Position numbers and translations under genes: made by a program. Below the pieces are notes generated by a model. It had not been told where the DNA came from. It made no database searches and worked only from the letters and a program-made list of their open reading frames with translations. Positions 1 to 5,090 of a stretch of 5,302 nt of DNA are shown here, in pieces. Origin of the DNA: Actinomycetota bacterium (lineage in GTDB: Bacteria; Zhuqueibacterota; Zhuqueibacteria; Residuimicrobiales; Krinioviventaceae). Each line of letters opens with the position of its first letter. Positions within the stretch are counted from its first letter, which is position 1. Location of the stretch: assembly GCA_011682565.1 (NCBI GenBank), contig JAACEJ010000300.1:1-5302 (forward strand), given 5' to 3'.

Positions 1-423
1 TTCGAGATAATTCAGAGTTTGGTTTTTAATTCGTGTAAAATCATCTTCTTTAAAGGCGGGTACCAGAACAGCTTCTTTTAAAAGCTGATAATACTTTTCC
101 CAATTATCTTTATGGACCCGGCCGGTAATCACTGTCACTTCTTTGTCAACCTGGGCGCCATAACCTGCGGCCATGGGATAAAGCTTTTGCAATATCTGAT
201 CATAACTATTTTTCAAAGTGGATGCATCCGTCAACATTTCGGCGGTGATGGATGCGAGCCCCTCTTTGCCGACCGGATCGTCCTGAGAACCAACGTGAAA
301 AAAAAGACGTACAGATATCGTCGGATCACTTTTTGAAGCGACCAGAACAAGGCGTTCGGATTGTGTTTGCGTACATGACATGATAAAAAGTCCCACGAGT
401 ATTGTGATAATTGCTATTTTCAT
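1..423 (-). CDS. M16-family peptidase-like lipoprotein, non-catalytic subunit (3' end outside window)
   Basis: The first 141 codons of a minus-strand gene are visible; the rest lies beyond base 1. Residues 1-17 form a short lipoprotein signal peptide (basic MK, hydrophobic core, then IMSC with Cys17 as the likely lipidated residue), so the protein is probably membrane-anchored facing the periplasm. Residues about 25-141 align with the N-terminal domain of M16B peptidases: the segment GKEGLASITAEML (52-64) sits where the upstream gene has GHTGFAHFFEHMM. The zinc motif HxxEH is replaced by SITAE (58-62), so two zinc-binding His and the catalytic Glu are missing and the protein cannot be a standard active subunit. 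M16B proteases are often encoded as an active/inactive pair, and this fits the inactive partner. The start follows the upstream stop by one base and has a strong ribosome binding site, so translation is probably coupled. The C-terminal domain cannot be assessed. Confidence 0.88.
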   Translation of the reverse strand, partial: MKIAIITILVGLFIMSCTQTQSERLVLVASKSDPTISVRLFFHVGSQDDPVGKEGLASITAEMLTDASTLKNSYDQILQKLYPMAAGYGAQVDKEVTVITGRVHKDNWEKYYQLLKEAVLVPAFKEDDFTRIKNQTLNYLE

Positions 424-424
424 C

Positions 425-1771
425 CTATTTCCCTCCTTTAAGCACGACCACAGTTCTTTTCTGCCTGACAAAGTATTTGTTCGCCACTTTGCGAATATCT
501 TTTGGCGTGACCTGAGCAAGTGTTACATAATACTTGTCGATGGCGTCGATACCGTCGGTTACGGCAACAACGCGCGTAAGCGTACCGGCCACTTTTTCCG
601 GCGTATCAAGATTCATCAAAAAACCATAATGACTGTGGTTGCGTTGAATGTTTAGTCTTTCGGGGGAAACCAGTTCCTTTTGAAATTTTTGTACTGTTCT
701 TTCCAGTTCATGTTCGATGTTTTTGATATCATTTTTATCTCTGACCATTGTTATAATGGTGATCAAATTAGGGTCGCGATTCATACCCAAATCAGCGTTG
801 AGGAATTGTACACGTTGTTCTTTGATGACCAGCTTTTTATAAAGTTCACTGGTCTCGCCAAAAGCAAGATTATTAAAAATATCAATTGCTGCATAATCTA
901 TGTTTTCAGGATCGAAAGCCAGTCCTTTATACGCGAGAGTCAGGATCGGCAAAGTACGACCGGAAAAGATGACCTGTGCGCGGCGTTCTTTTTTTTGTTC
1001 CGGCTCTTTGGGGATTTTCGGCGCAATATAGCCGGTTTTCCATGAGCCATAATATTTCTGAACTTTTTCTATCGTTGTGGTCGGATTAATGTCGCCAATG
1101 ATGAGCAGAACAACATTCTCCGGGCGATAATAACGTTTGTAAAAATTGAGACTGTACTGGTACATCTTTGGCATCGCTTCGATGTCTTTGCGAAAACCGA
1201 TGGTGGTGTGACGGTATGTATGCTTTTTGAACGCGGTCTCCATCAGTTTTTCTTCAAGATGTGACCATGGAGAGGAGAGACCTTTCAAATATTCTCCATG
1301 AACCGCTCCGGCTTCTGTTTTAAAAGCCTGTTCTGTGTAGCGGAGATTCATGAAACGATCGCTTTCCAGCTTCATCACCGTATCCAAATCTTCTCCGGCA
1401 AAATTGAGGTGAAAACAAGTGTAATCGTCTGTGGTGTACGCGTTGGCATCGGCACCTATTTCCGTCATTATATGATCATAGACATTGCCGGGATAGGTCT
1501 TTGTGCCACGAAACATCATGTGTTCAAAAAAGTGGGCAAAACCGGTGTGTCCTTTTTCATATTCATCGCGCGATCCCGTTCTGACAATCGAGTAATAAGA
1601 GACGAGACCTTGGTTCTCCATGGGAATAAGAATGATTTTGAGTTTGTTTGCCAGAGTTTTTATCTGATAACTGTACGGAAAGATGCCCTGCGGCGCACTT
1701 GTTGCGGTTTGTGGAAAAGACAATGCTCCCATTGTTGTAAATGCAACCAGCATAATCCAAAATCCTTTCAT
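425..1771 (-). CDS. Zinc metallopeptidase of family M16 (pitrilysin/processing-peptidase type), catalytic subunit, exported
   Basis: A 448-residue protein, close to the usual 420-460 residues of single-unit bacterial M16B peptidases. Residues 1 to about 26 are a Sec signal peptide (MKGFW, hydrophobic core, ATSA before the probable cleavage site), placing it in the periplasm. The inverted zinc motif HFFEH is at 80-84 (His80 and His84 as ligands, Glu83 as catalytic base) and the third ligand is Glu160 in AVHGEY, 76 residues after His84, which is the family spacing. YYRPENVVLLIIGDI (214-228) is the conserved strand closing the first domain. A second M16 domain covers about 265-440 (GETSELYKKL at 305-314, VTPKDIRKVANKYF at 421-434). 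The expected role is degradation of peptides in a clamshell chamber formed with the inactive partner encoded immediately downstream. The start is supported by GAGGAG nine bases upstream and by the signal peptide. The substrate is unknown; no gene symbol is justified. Confidence 0.95.
   Translation of the reverse strand: MKGFWIMLVAFTTMGALSFPQTATSAPQGIFPYSYQIKTLANKLKIILIPMENQGLVSYYSIVRTGSRDEYEKGHTGFAHFFEHMMFRGTKTYPGNVYDHIMTEIGADANAYTTDDYTCFHLNFAGEDLDTVMKLESDRFMNLRYTEQAFKTEAGAVHGEYLKGLSSPWSHLEEKLMETAFKKHTYRHTTIGFRKDIEAMPKMYQYSLNFYKRYYRPENVVLLIIGDINPTTTIEKVQKYYGSWKTGYIAPKIPKEPEQKKERRAQVIFSGRTLPILTLAYKGLAFDPENIDYAAIDIFNNLAFGETSELYKKLVIKEQRVQFLNADLGMNRDPNLITIITMVRDKNDIKNIEHELERTVQKFQKELVSPERLNIQRNHSHYGFLMNLDTPEKVAGTLTRVVAVTDGIDAIDKYYVTLAQVTPKDIRKVANKYFVRQKRTVVVLKGGK
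431..439 (-). promoter_or_regulatory. Ribosome binding site of the second M16 gene, inside the first gene's end
   Basis: On the minus strand AAAGGAGGG lies seven bases before the ATG at 423. It is a near-perfect Shine-Dalgarno sequence and overlaps the last codons (Lys-Gly-Gly-Lys) of the upstream M16 gene. It fixes the start at 423 and suggests the two subunits are made together. Confidence 0.85.
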
Positions 1772-1780
1772 AAGCGGTTT

Positions 1781-1786
1781 CTCCTC
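1781..1786 (-). promoter_or_regulatory. Ribosome binding site of the catalytic M16 gene
   Basis: GAGGAG on the minus strand, nine bases before the ATG at 1771. It supports this start and hence the Sec signal peptide. Confidence 0.75.
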
Positions 1787-1824
1787 GATGAGTTTTAAAT
1801 GCGAATTGAATTATCCGTACTTAA

Positions 1825-1843
1825 CAATGCAATTCCTGCATTG
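1825..1843 (-). promoter_or_regulatory. Perfect 7-bp inverted repeat in the leader of the M16 operon
   Basis: CAATGCA, a five-base loop and TGCATTG form a perfect hairpin or dyad. It lies about 7-25 bases downstream of the start point expected from the promoter at 1857-1884, and 53 bases before the M16 start codon. It could be an operator for a dimeric regulator or a 5' mRNA stem; the sequence does not decide. No U-run follows, so it is not an intrinsic terminator. Confidence 0.5.
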
Positions 1844-1856
1844 ACCGGTGAAAAAT

Positions 1857-1884
1857 AATTTAGTATTTTGTAGTACTATGTCAA
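1857..1884 (-). promoter_or_regulatory. Predicted sigma-70 promoter of the M16 operon
   Basis: Read on the minus strand, a perfect -35 box TTGACA (1884-1879) is followed after 16 bases by TAAATT (1862-1857), four of six matches to TATAAT. The start point would fall near 1850, giving a leader of about 80 bases to the peptidase ATG. It is the best promoter candidate for the two-gene operon. Confidence 0.6.
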
Positions 1885-1948
1885 GGTTTTTATCCGGCGA
1901 ATTGTGCAGATAAATCTATATGGCGCAATTTTTCGCAGCCGGTAAAAT

Positions 1949-1977
1949 TTGACAAAATAAATTAATGGCAGGATAAT
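1949..1977 (+). promoter_or_regulatory. Strong sigma-70-like promoter on the plus strand, product unclear
   Basis: A perfect TTGACA (1949-1954), a 17-base spacer and GATAAT (1972-1977, five of six matches) give an almost ideal sigma-70 promoter. The start point would be near 1984. The next supported gene, the Tat-exported reductase, begins 426 bases further on, so the transcript would have a very long leader or be a separate RNA. The -10 box overlaps a GGATAATTGAT repeat, so part of the match could be chance within a repeat. Confidence 0.5.
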
Positions 1978-1996
1978 TGATCGCGGGATAATTGAT
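1967..1996. repeat. GGATAATTGAT direct repeat, two copies 15 bases apart
   Basis: GGATAATTGAT occurs at 1971-1981 and again at 1986-1996. The whole unit 1967-1992 also matches 19 of 26 positions of the reverse complement of the repeat at 5018-5044, so it may be a degenerate copy of that dispersed family rather than a local operator. Confidence 0.6.
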
Positions 1997-2222
1997 GACA
2001 GCAGAACAATTTAAAAAAATCAAAAGAGGTCGAATGAAATGCAGTTGCTCCCTAGATTTTATAATCATAAACTATTTGTTTTTCGCCAGGTATGTGCTTG
2101 TCATCGAAGCCGTTGCACATTTCAGTCGTACTTGTAAAATATAATATTGTTATTCCGCCGCTTGCTCGTATGAAACAATATAACTTATGCGTCATTTTGC
2201 CAGAAGCAAACAGTTATTTTTA

Positions 2223-2249
2223 ATTATTTTGTCCGTAATCATTTTGTCT
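2223..2249 (+). repeat. Degenerate dispersed repeat, ATTAT..TG..GTAATCAT..TGTCT
   Basis: It matches 5018-5044 at 21 of 27 positions without gaps; four of the six differences are CC-to-TT changes, as if this copy had decayed. The tail TTTGTCTTAAATT (2243-2255) is repeated exactly at 3493-3505, upstream of the second reductase. Confidence 0.55.
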
Positions 2250-2347
2250 TAAATTTTAACAAGAAAAAATGGTGGCTTGCTATTCTTATCCACTCGATTT
2301 GACACAGAACCCCTCAATCGGCTTTGCAGGTGAGAAGCGGAATTATG

Positions 2348-2376
2348 ATTCATATTTTTGTGTTAAAAATATGAAT
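2348..2376. promoter_or_regulatory. Perfect 12-bp-arm palindrome upstream of the first reductase (candidate operator or leader stem)
   Basis: ATTCATATTTTT (2348-2359), a five-base loop GTGTT and AAAAATATGAAT (2365-2376) form a perfect dyad that ends 33 bases before the ATG at 2410. A TATGAT sequence at 2344-2349 could be a -10 box (with a poor TTTGCA at 2323-2328, spacing only 15), so the palindrome would cover the start point, a position typical of a repressor site. It could equally be an mRNA stem. It is not followed by a T-run. Confidence 0.5.
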
Positions 2377-2397
2377 TCCTTCCATAACAGAAAACTC

Positions 2398-2403
2398 GCG
2401 AGG
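2398..2403 (+). promoter_or_regulatory. Ribosome binding site that decides the start of the first reductase
   Basis: GCGAGG lies six bases before the ATG at 2410. It is moderate in strength, but the in-frame ATG at 2269 has only an A-rich upstream sequence and would put 47 unrelated residues in front of the Tat signal. Confidence 0.55.
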
Positions 2404-2409
2404 TTTGTC

Positions 2410-3303
2410 ATGAAAAAAATAACGCGTAGAAGCTTTATAAAAAACAGTATAAAAGGCACTGCCGCGATAACAGCGACCCTGGGCGTTTCCGCTGTTACCG
2501 AATCTTTCGCGGGCAATTCCCAGATTGATCAGGTCGTGCTTGGAAAGTCCGGCGTTAAGCTGTCCCGTTTGGCAATGGGAACCGGCACACGGGGGTGGAA
2601 GCATGTATCGGATCAAACAAAACTTGGTGTGAAAGGATTTATCGATCTTGCGCAGCACGCTTATGATTCCGGTATTACATTTTTCGATGTTGCTGATATT
2701 TACGGGTCACACACTTTTTTGCGGGAAGCATTAAAATATATTCCGCGCGAAAAGATCGTCATTTTAACGAAAATCTGGACTGCACCGAATAACTGGATGA
2801 AAGTACAAAGTGCACCGGTGGCGCTGGATCGTTTCCGCAAAGAAATCGGCACAGATTATTTGGATATAGTTCTGATTCACAGTCAGACATCACCCAATTG
2901 GCCGGAGGAGCAAAAAAGGATGCGCGATGATCTTTCCGAGGCGAGAGAGAAAGGGATCATCCGCACTATGGGCGCTTCCTGTCATTCTCTCGGTGCGCTC
3001 AAAGCCGCTGCCGGCAGCGATTGGGTGGAGGTTTTGCTGACACGAATCAACCCCGCAGGCGCGCGCATGGATGACACGCCGGAAAAGGTCATGCCGGTCA
3101 TTAAAAAAGCATACGACAGCGGCAAAGGTGTGATTGGGATGAAGATATTTGGCTGCGGGAAATTGGTGAAAGAACAAGAGCGCGAGGCGTCGCTCAATTT
3201 TGTTCTGAAAAGCGGCAATGTGGACGCCATGACAATCGGATTCGAAAACGGGATGCAAATGGATGATACGATTAAGCGGATTAACAGGATTGTTCATTCT
3301 TAG
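2410..3303 (+). CDS. Tat-exported aldo/keto reductase
   Basis: A 297-residue protein from the ATG at 2410. It begins with a twin-arginine signal: TRRSFIK (5-11), a hydrophobic Ala/Thr-rich segment and a likely cleavage after SFA (32-34), so it should be folded with cofactor in the cytoplasm and exported to the periplasm. Residues about 41-295 are an aldo-keto reductase (alpha/beta)8 barrel opening with VLGKSGVKLSRLAMGTG. The catalytic tetrad is complete: Asp93 and Tyr98 in FFDVADIYG, Lys121 in ILTKIW, His157 in LIHSQ. MGASCHS (187-193) is at the usual cofactor-side strand. The family reduces carbonyls or oxidises alcohols and sugars with NAD(P)H; the natural substrate here cannot be told. No iron-sulfur Cys cluster is present at the C-terminus. 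The open frame extends in-frame back to 2269, but that extension overlaps the palindrome at 2348-2376 and would bury the Tat motif, so it is rejected. A second, divergent Tat-linked reductase follows 238 bases downstream. Confidence 0.92.
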   Translation: MKKITRRSFIKNSIKGTAAITATLGVSAVTESFAGNSQIDQVVLGKSGVKLSRLAMGTGTRGWKHVSDQTKLGVKGFIDLAQHAYDSGITFFDVADIYGSHTFLREALKYIPREKIVILTKIWTAPNNWMKVQSAPVALDRFRKEIGTDYLDIVLIHSQTSPNWPEEQKRMRDDLSEAREKGIIRTMGASCHSLGALKAAAGSDWVEVLLTRINPAGARMDDTPEKVMPVIKKAYDSGKGVIGMKIFGCGKLVKEQEREASLNFVLKSGNVDAMTIGFENGMQMDDTIKRINRIVHS

Positions 3304-3344
3304 GCATTATGCAGGAATAAATTGGTCATATCAATGAGTAACTC

Positions 3345-3489
3345 GTAAAAAGTCCTAAAATGTCATTGCGAGCGAAGCAAAGCAATCTGAATGTCGACTA
3401 ACGTGCTGTTTTATAAAGATCGCTTCCCCGATAATTCGGGGTAAACTCACGCTCCGCTCCTCGCGATGACATGCTTTTCGACTTTTTAC
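3345..3489. mobile_element. MITE/REP-like palindromic element of 145 bp between the reductases
   Basis: The outer ends GTAAAAAGTC (3345-3354) and GACTTTTTAC (3480-3489) are perfect inverted repeats. Inside them TGTCATTGCGAG (3361-3372) pairs with CTCGCGATGACA (3460-3471) with one mismatch, followed inward by GAAGC/GCTCCGC-type sequence. The core GTCATTGCGAG...CTCGCNATGAC is a widespread bacterial intergenic repeat. The element is non-coding and shows no obvious target duplication. A perfect hairpin is nested within it (3426-3441). It probably forms a long stem in RNA and could attenuate read-through from the first to the second reductase gene, or act as a bidirectional terminator given the T-rich end; this role is inferred. 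Confidence 0.8.
3426..3441. repeat. Nested hairpin CCCCGA-TAAT-TCGGGG
   Basis: Perfect six-base arms with a four-base loop, lying off-centre within the 145-bp palindromic element. It has no T-run after it, so on its own it is not an intrinsic terminator. It is most simply an internal sub-module of the repeat. Confidence 0.7.
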
Positions 3490-3492
3490 AAA

Positions 3493-3505
3493 TTTGTCTT
3501 AAATT
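3493..3505 (+). repeat. 13-bp sequence shared upstream of both reductase genes
   Basis: TTTGTCTTAAATT here is identical to 2243-2255. It ends 36 bases before the ATG of the second reductase and 154 bases before that of the first. It may be a shared regulatory site or merely the tail of the dispersed repeat family; the unequal distances favour the latter. Confidence 0.4.
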
Positions 3506-3531
3506 AATTGGCCAAAATTAGTTTTTAAAGT

Positions 3532-3537
3532 GAGGGG
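3532..3537 (+). promoter_or_regulatory. Ribosome binding site that decides the start of the second reductase
   Basis: GAGGGG lies four bases before the ATG at 3542. The in-frame GTG at 3530 overlaps this site, so that GTG belongs to the ribosome binding site and is not the start codon. Confidence 0.75.
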
Positions 3538-3541
3538 TAAA

Positions 3542-4501
3542 ATGAATCGTCGAAAATTTATTAGAAATAGCACAAGTACGGCAATGGCATTTGCTGTAGC
3601 TGATCCACTGCTTCGTGCGTTATTCGCTTATCCTGTTGCAGAATTCAAAGGGGATATTCCGAAACGCGTGCTTGGCAAGACCGGAGAAAAAGTCACAATT
3701 ATAGGCTTGGGCGGTTGGACTGTTGGCCGCATCAAAGATGACAAGGTTGCACTCGATGTGATCAGCAAAGCTTTTGATGTCGGCATTAACTTTTTTGATA
3801 CGGCGCATAGCTACCAGGATGGGCGTAGCGAGAAGCTTTATGGTAAGGGTTTAAAAGGGCGGAGGAATAAGATTTTCCTCATGTCAAAGTCTACAAAACG
3901 GACAAAGGAAGAAGCGCAAAAAGAATTGGACCTGACTCTGAAACGGCTGCAAACGGATCATCTCGACTTGTGGCAATTTCACAGCATTAAAACGAAAAAA
4001 GATGTCGATACAATTTTTGCGCCCGGCGGGGCGTTCGAAACGGCCGCAAATGCGAAAAAGGAGGGAAAGATTCGTTTCATAGGCATAACCGGGCATTTCG
4101 ATCCGCATGCTCATTTGCAGGCTTTGAAACACCACGAGCTGCTCGACACTATACAAATGCCGATCAATCTTGTCGATCCGCATCAACTCAGCTTTACAAA
4201 AATGGTTCTTCCCAAAGCCCTGGAGCATAACCTCGGGATTATTGCCATGAAGACGATAGCAAATGGAAGAATTCTTGAACACCAGGTTGCGCCGGTTAGA
4301 GAATGTCTTACTTATGTCTGGAATTTACCTGTATCGGTGATCGTTTCCGGTTGTGATCTGCCGGAACATGTAGTGCAGAACTCTGAGACTGCCAAAACAT
4401 TCAGAAAACTGACGGAAAAAGAACGCAAGAGAATTCTGGCCTCAACAGCAAAATTTAACGGCCCTGAGGTGGAATATTACAAAAAGAAAACTGCGGGGTG
4501 A
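3542..4501 (+). CDS. Tat-exported aldo/keto reductase, second paralogue
   Basis: A 319-residue protein. NRRKFIR (2-8) is a twin-arginine motif followed by a hydrophobic Ala-rich stretch to about 29; the cleavage site is not clear (LFA at 27-29 or PVA at 31-33), so the signal may stay as an anchor. The aldo-keto reductase barrel begins at VLGKTGEKVTIIGLGGW (43-59). The tetrad is complete: Asp86 and Tyr91 in FFDTAHSY, Lys116 in LMSKS, His147 in WQFHSI. FIGITGHF (179-186) resembles the cofactor strand of the larger group of reductases that often carry a C-terminal ferredoxin-like cluster, but here the protein ends soon after TEKERKRIL (291-299) with no CxxC motifs. It differs clearly from the first reductase, so this is not a recent duplication. 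The 238-base gap with a palindromic element makes common transcription uncertain. The substrate is unknown; a sugar or carbonyl compound in the periplasm is the family expectation. Confidence 0.92.
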   Translation: MNRRKFIRNSTSTAMAFAVADPLLRALFAYPVAEFKGDIPKRVLGKTGEKVTIIGLGGWTVGRIKDDKVALDVISKAFDVGINFFDTAHSYQDGRSEKLYGKGLKGRRNKIFLMSKSTKRTKEEAQKELDLTLKRLQTDHLDLWQFHSIKTKKDVDTIFAPGGAFETAANAKKEGKIRFIGITGHFDPHAHLQALKHHELLDTIQMPINLVDPHQLSFTKMVLPKALEHNLGIIAMKTIANGRILEHQVAPVRECLTYVWNLPVSVIVSGCDLPEHVVQNSETAKTFRKLTEKERKRILASTAKFNGPEVEYYKKKTAG

Positions 4502-4691
4502 TCTTGTTGGAATGAAAAATGATCTCTTTTGCAAAGCTAATCAAAGAATCTTTAGGGTCTATAACGTATTGAGTGTGTACCCGCCCACCCACTGTTCAAG
4601 AATGAAGCAATAATAAATAAATGTCAGGATAATTATAGTATTAAAAGTTATTTCTTTGTTTTTTTGACAAGAATTTTATAAACATCTTTTT

Positions 4692-4785
4692 AACCACGAA
4701 TTTCACTAATGACACGAATTGATATAAAAATGAATTGGCATTTGAATGATTCTTAATATTAGTGTAATTGGTGGAATTCGTGGTT
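4692..4785. repeat. CCACGAATTTCAC-type inverted repeat, 28-base arms
   Basis: AACCACGAATTTCACTAAT (from 4692, arm to 4719) pairs with the arm 4758-4785 (ending GAATTCGTGGTT) at 24 of 28 positions, around a 38-base AT-rich loop. The CACGAATT/AATTCGTG repeat is a familiar intergenic palindrome in many environmental bacterial genomes. It lies inside the larger 562-bp inverted-repeat segment, so one repeat may have inserted into another. As RNA it would form a strong stem and may end transcription from the second reductase gene; no strict T-run follows. Confidence 0.75.
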
Positions 4786-4852
4786 CGTTATCTCTTTATT
4801 TTTAAATGCAGTTTACTGTGCTATGAATAACGACCTTGTAAAAAACATATTT

Positions 4853-4916
4853 TGATACTTCTGCCGGCAGATAAAACTCGCTTTTTCTCCAAGACTCGTA
4901 GACAAATCAAGTATCA
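4853..4916. repeat. Hairpin TGATACTT...AAGTATCA with palindrome CTGCCGGCAG
   Basis: Perfect eight-base arms (4853-4860 and 4909-4916) flank 48 bases. Directly inside the left arm is the perfect ten-base palindrome CTGCCGGCAG (4861-4870). No gene is present. It may be a further small repeat module or the end of an older element. Confidence 0.45.
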
Positions 4917-5017
4917 GGAAAAATATTTGCACCCAAAAAGCACATTTTTAATAGCTGATCCACTCCTTTAAATTATCTCTTTGTCCTTGTGGTTCTCAAT
5001 TCGCAAGTCCGTCACTC

Positions 5018-5044
5018 ATTATCCTGCCGGTAATCATCCTGTCT
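5018..5044 (+). repeat. Dispersed repeat, best copy in window (ATCCTG..GGTAATCATCCTGTC)
   Basis: Two ATCCTG-type units flank GGTAATC. It is the least decayed of the related sequences at 2223-2249 (21/27) and, inverted, 1967-1992 (19/26); a single unit, GTCAGGATAATTA, also appears at 4623-4635. Repeats of ATCCTGT-like units are common between genes in many bacterial genomes. It lies just downstream of the hicB-like gene. Confidence 0.55.
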
Positions 5045-5090
5045 ATAAAAATTTGAAATACCTAATCGTCTCATGGGATTTTGTACCCAC

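Larger units (their letters stand above)
1772..2409. other. Divergent intergenic region between the M16 operon and the first reductase
   Basis: This stretch of 638 bases has no convincing gene. It holds the minus-strand promoter and leader hairpin of the M16 operon, an imperfect dyad (1894-1907 with 1923-1942: CCGGCGAATTGTGC against GCGCAATTTTTCGC plus AGCCGG) lying between the two divergent promoters, a plus-strand promoter-like sequence (1949-1977), repeat units at 1967-1996 and 2223-2249, and an AT-rich palindrome at 2348-2376. A perfect TATAAT at 2140-2145 has no good -35 partner. The only open frame in the middle, 1995-2144 (49 codons), has no ribosome binding site and an unconvincing composition. 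Confidence 0.7.

Noticed and set aside
1298..1798. Plus-strand open frame of 166 codons opposite the M16 gene
   Set aside because: It is a shadow: the minus strand encodes a clear M16 peptidase with all motifs. The other plus-strand frames at 112-336, 380-655 and 680-1045 are dismissed for the same reason.
1995..2144. 49-codon open frame starting MTAEQFKKIKR
   Set aside because: The first eleven residues weakly recall helix-turn-helix proteins, but the rest does not, and there is no ribosome binding site. It is kept only as a possibility under the promoter finding.
2269..2409. N-terminal extension of the first reductase from the ATG at 2269
   Set aside because: It would put 47 residues without family similarity before the Tat signal, has no good ribosome binding site, and runs through the 2348-2376 palindrome.
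3304..3529. CRISPR-like or tRNA-like structure suggested by the palindromes
   Set aside because: There are no regularly spaced identical repeats and no cloverleaf; the inverted repeats are explained by the MITE-like element.
3530..3541. GTG start at 3530 for the second reductase
   Set aside because: The GTG overlaps GAGGGG, which is correctly spaced for the ATG at 3542.
4664..4692. TTGACA at 4664-4669 as a plus-strand promoter
   Set aside because: No acceptable -10 box at 15-19 bases, and no gene downstream.
4941..4968. AAAGGAG followed by an ATG on the minus strand
   Set aside because: The frame closes after 12 codons and resembles nothing.
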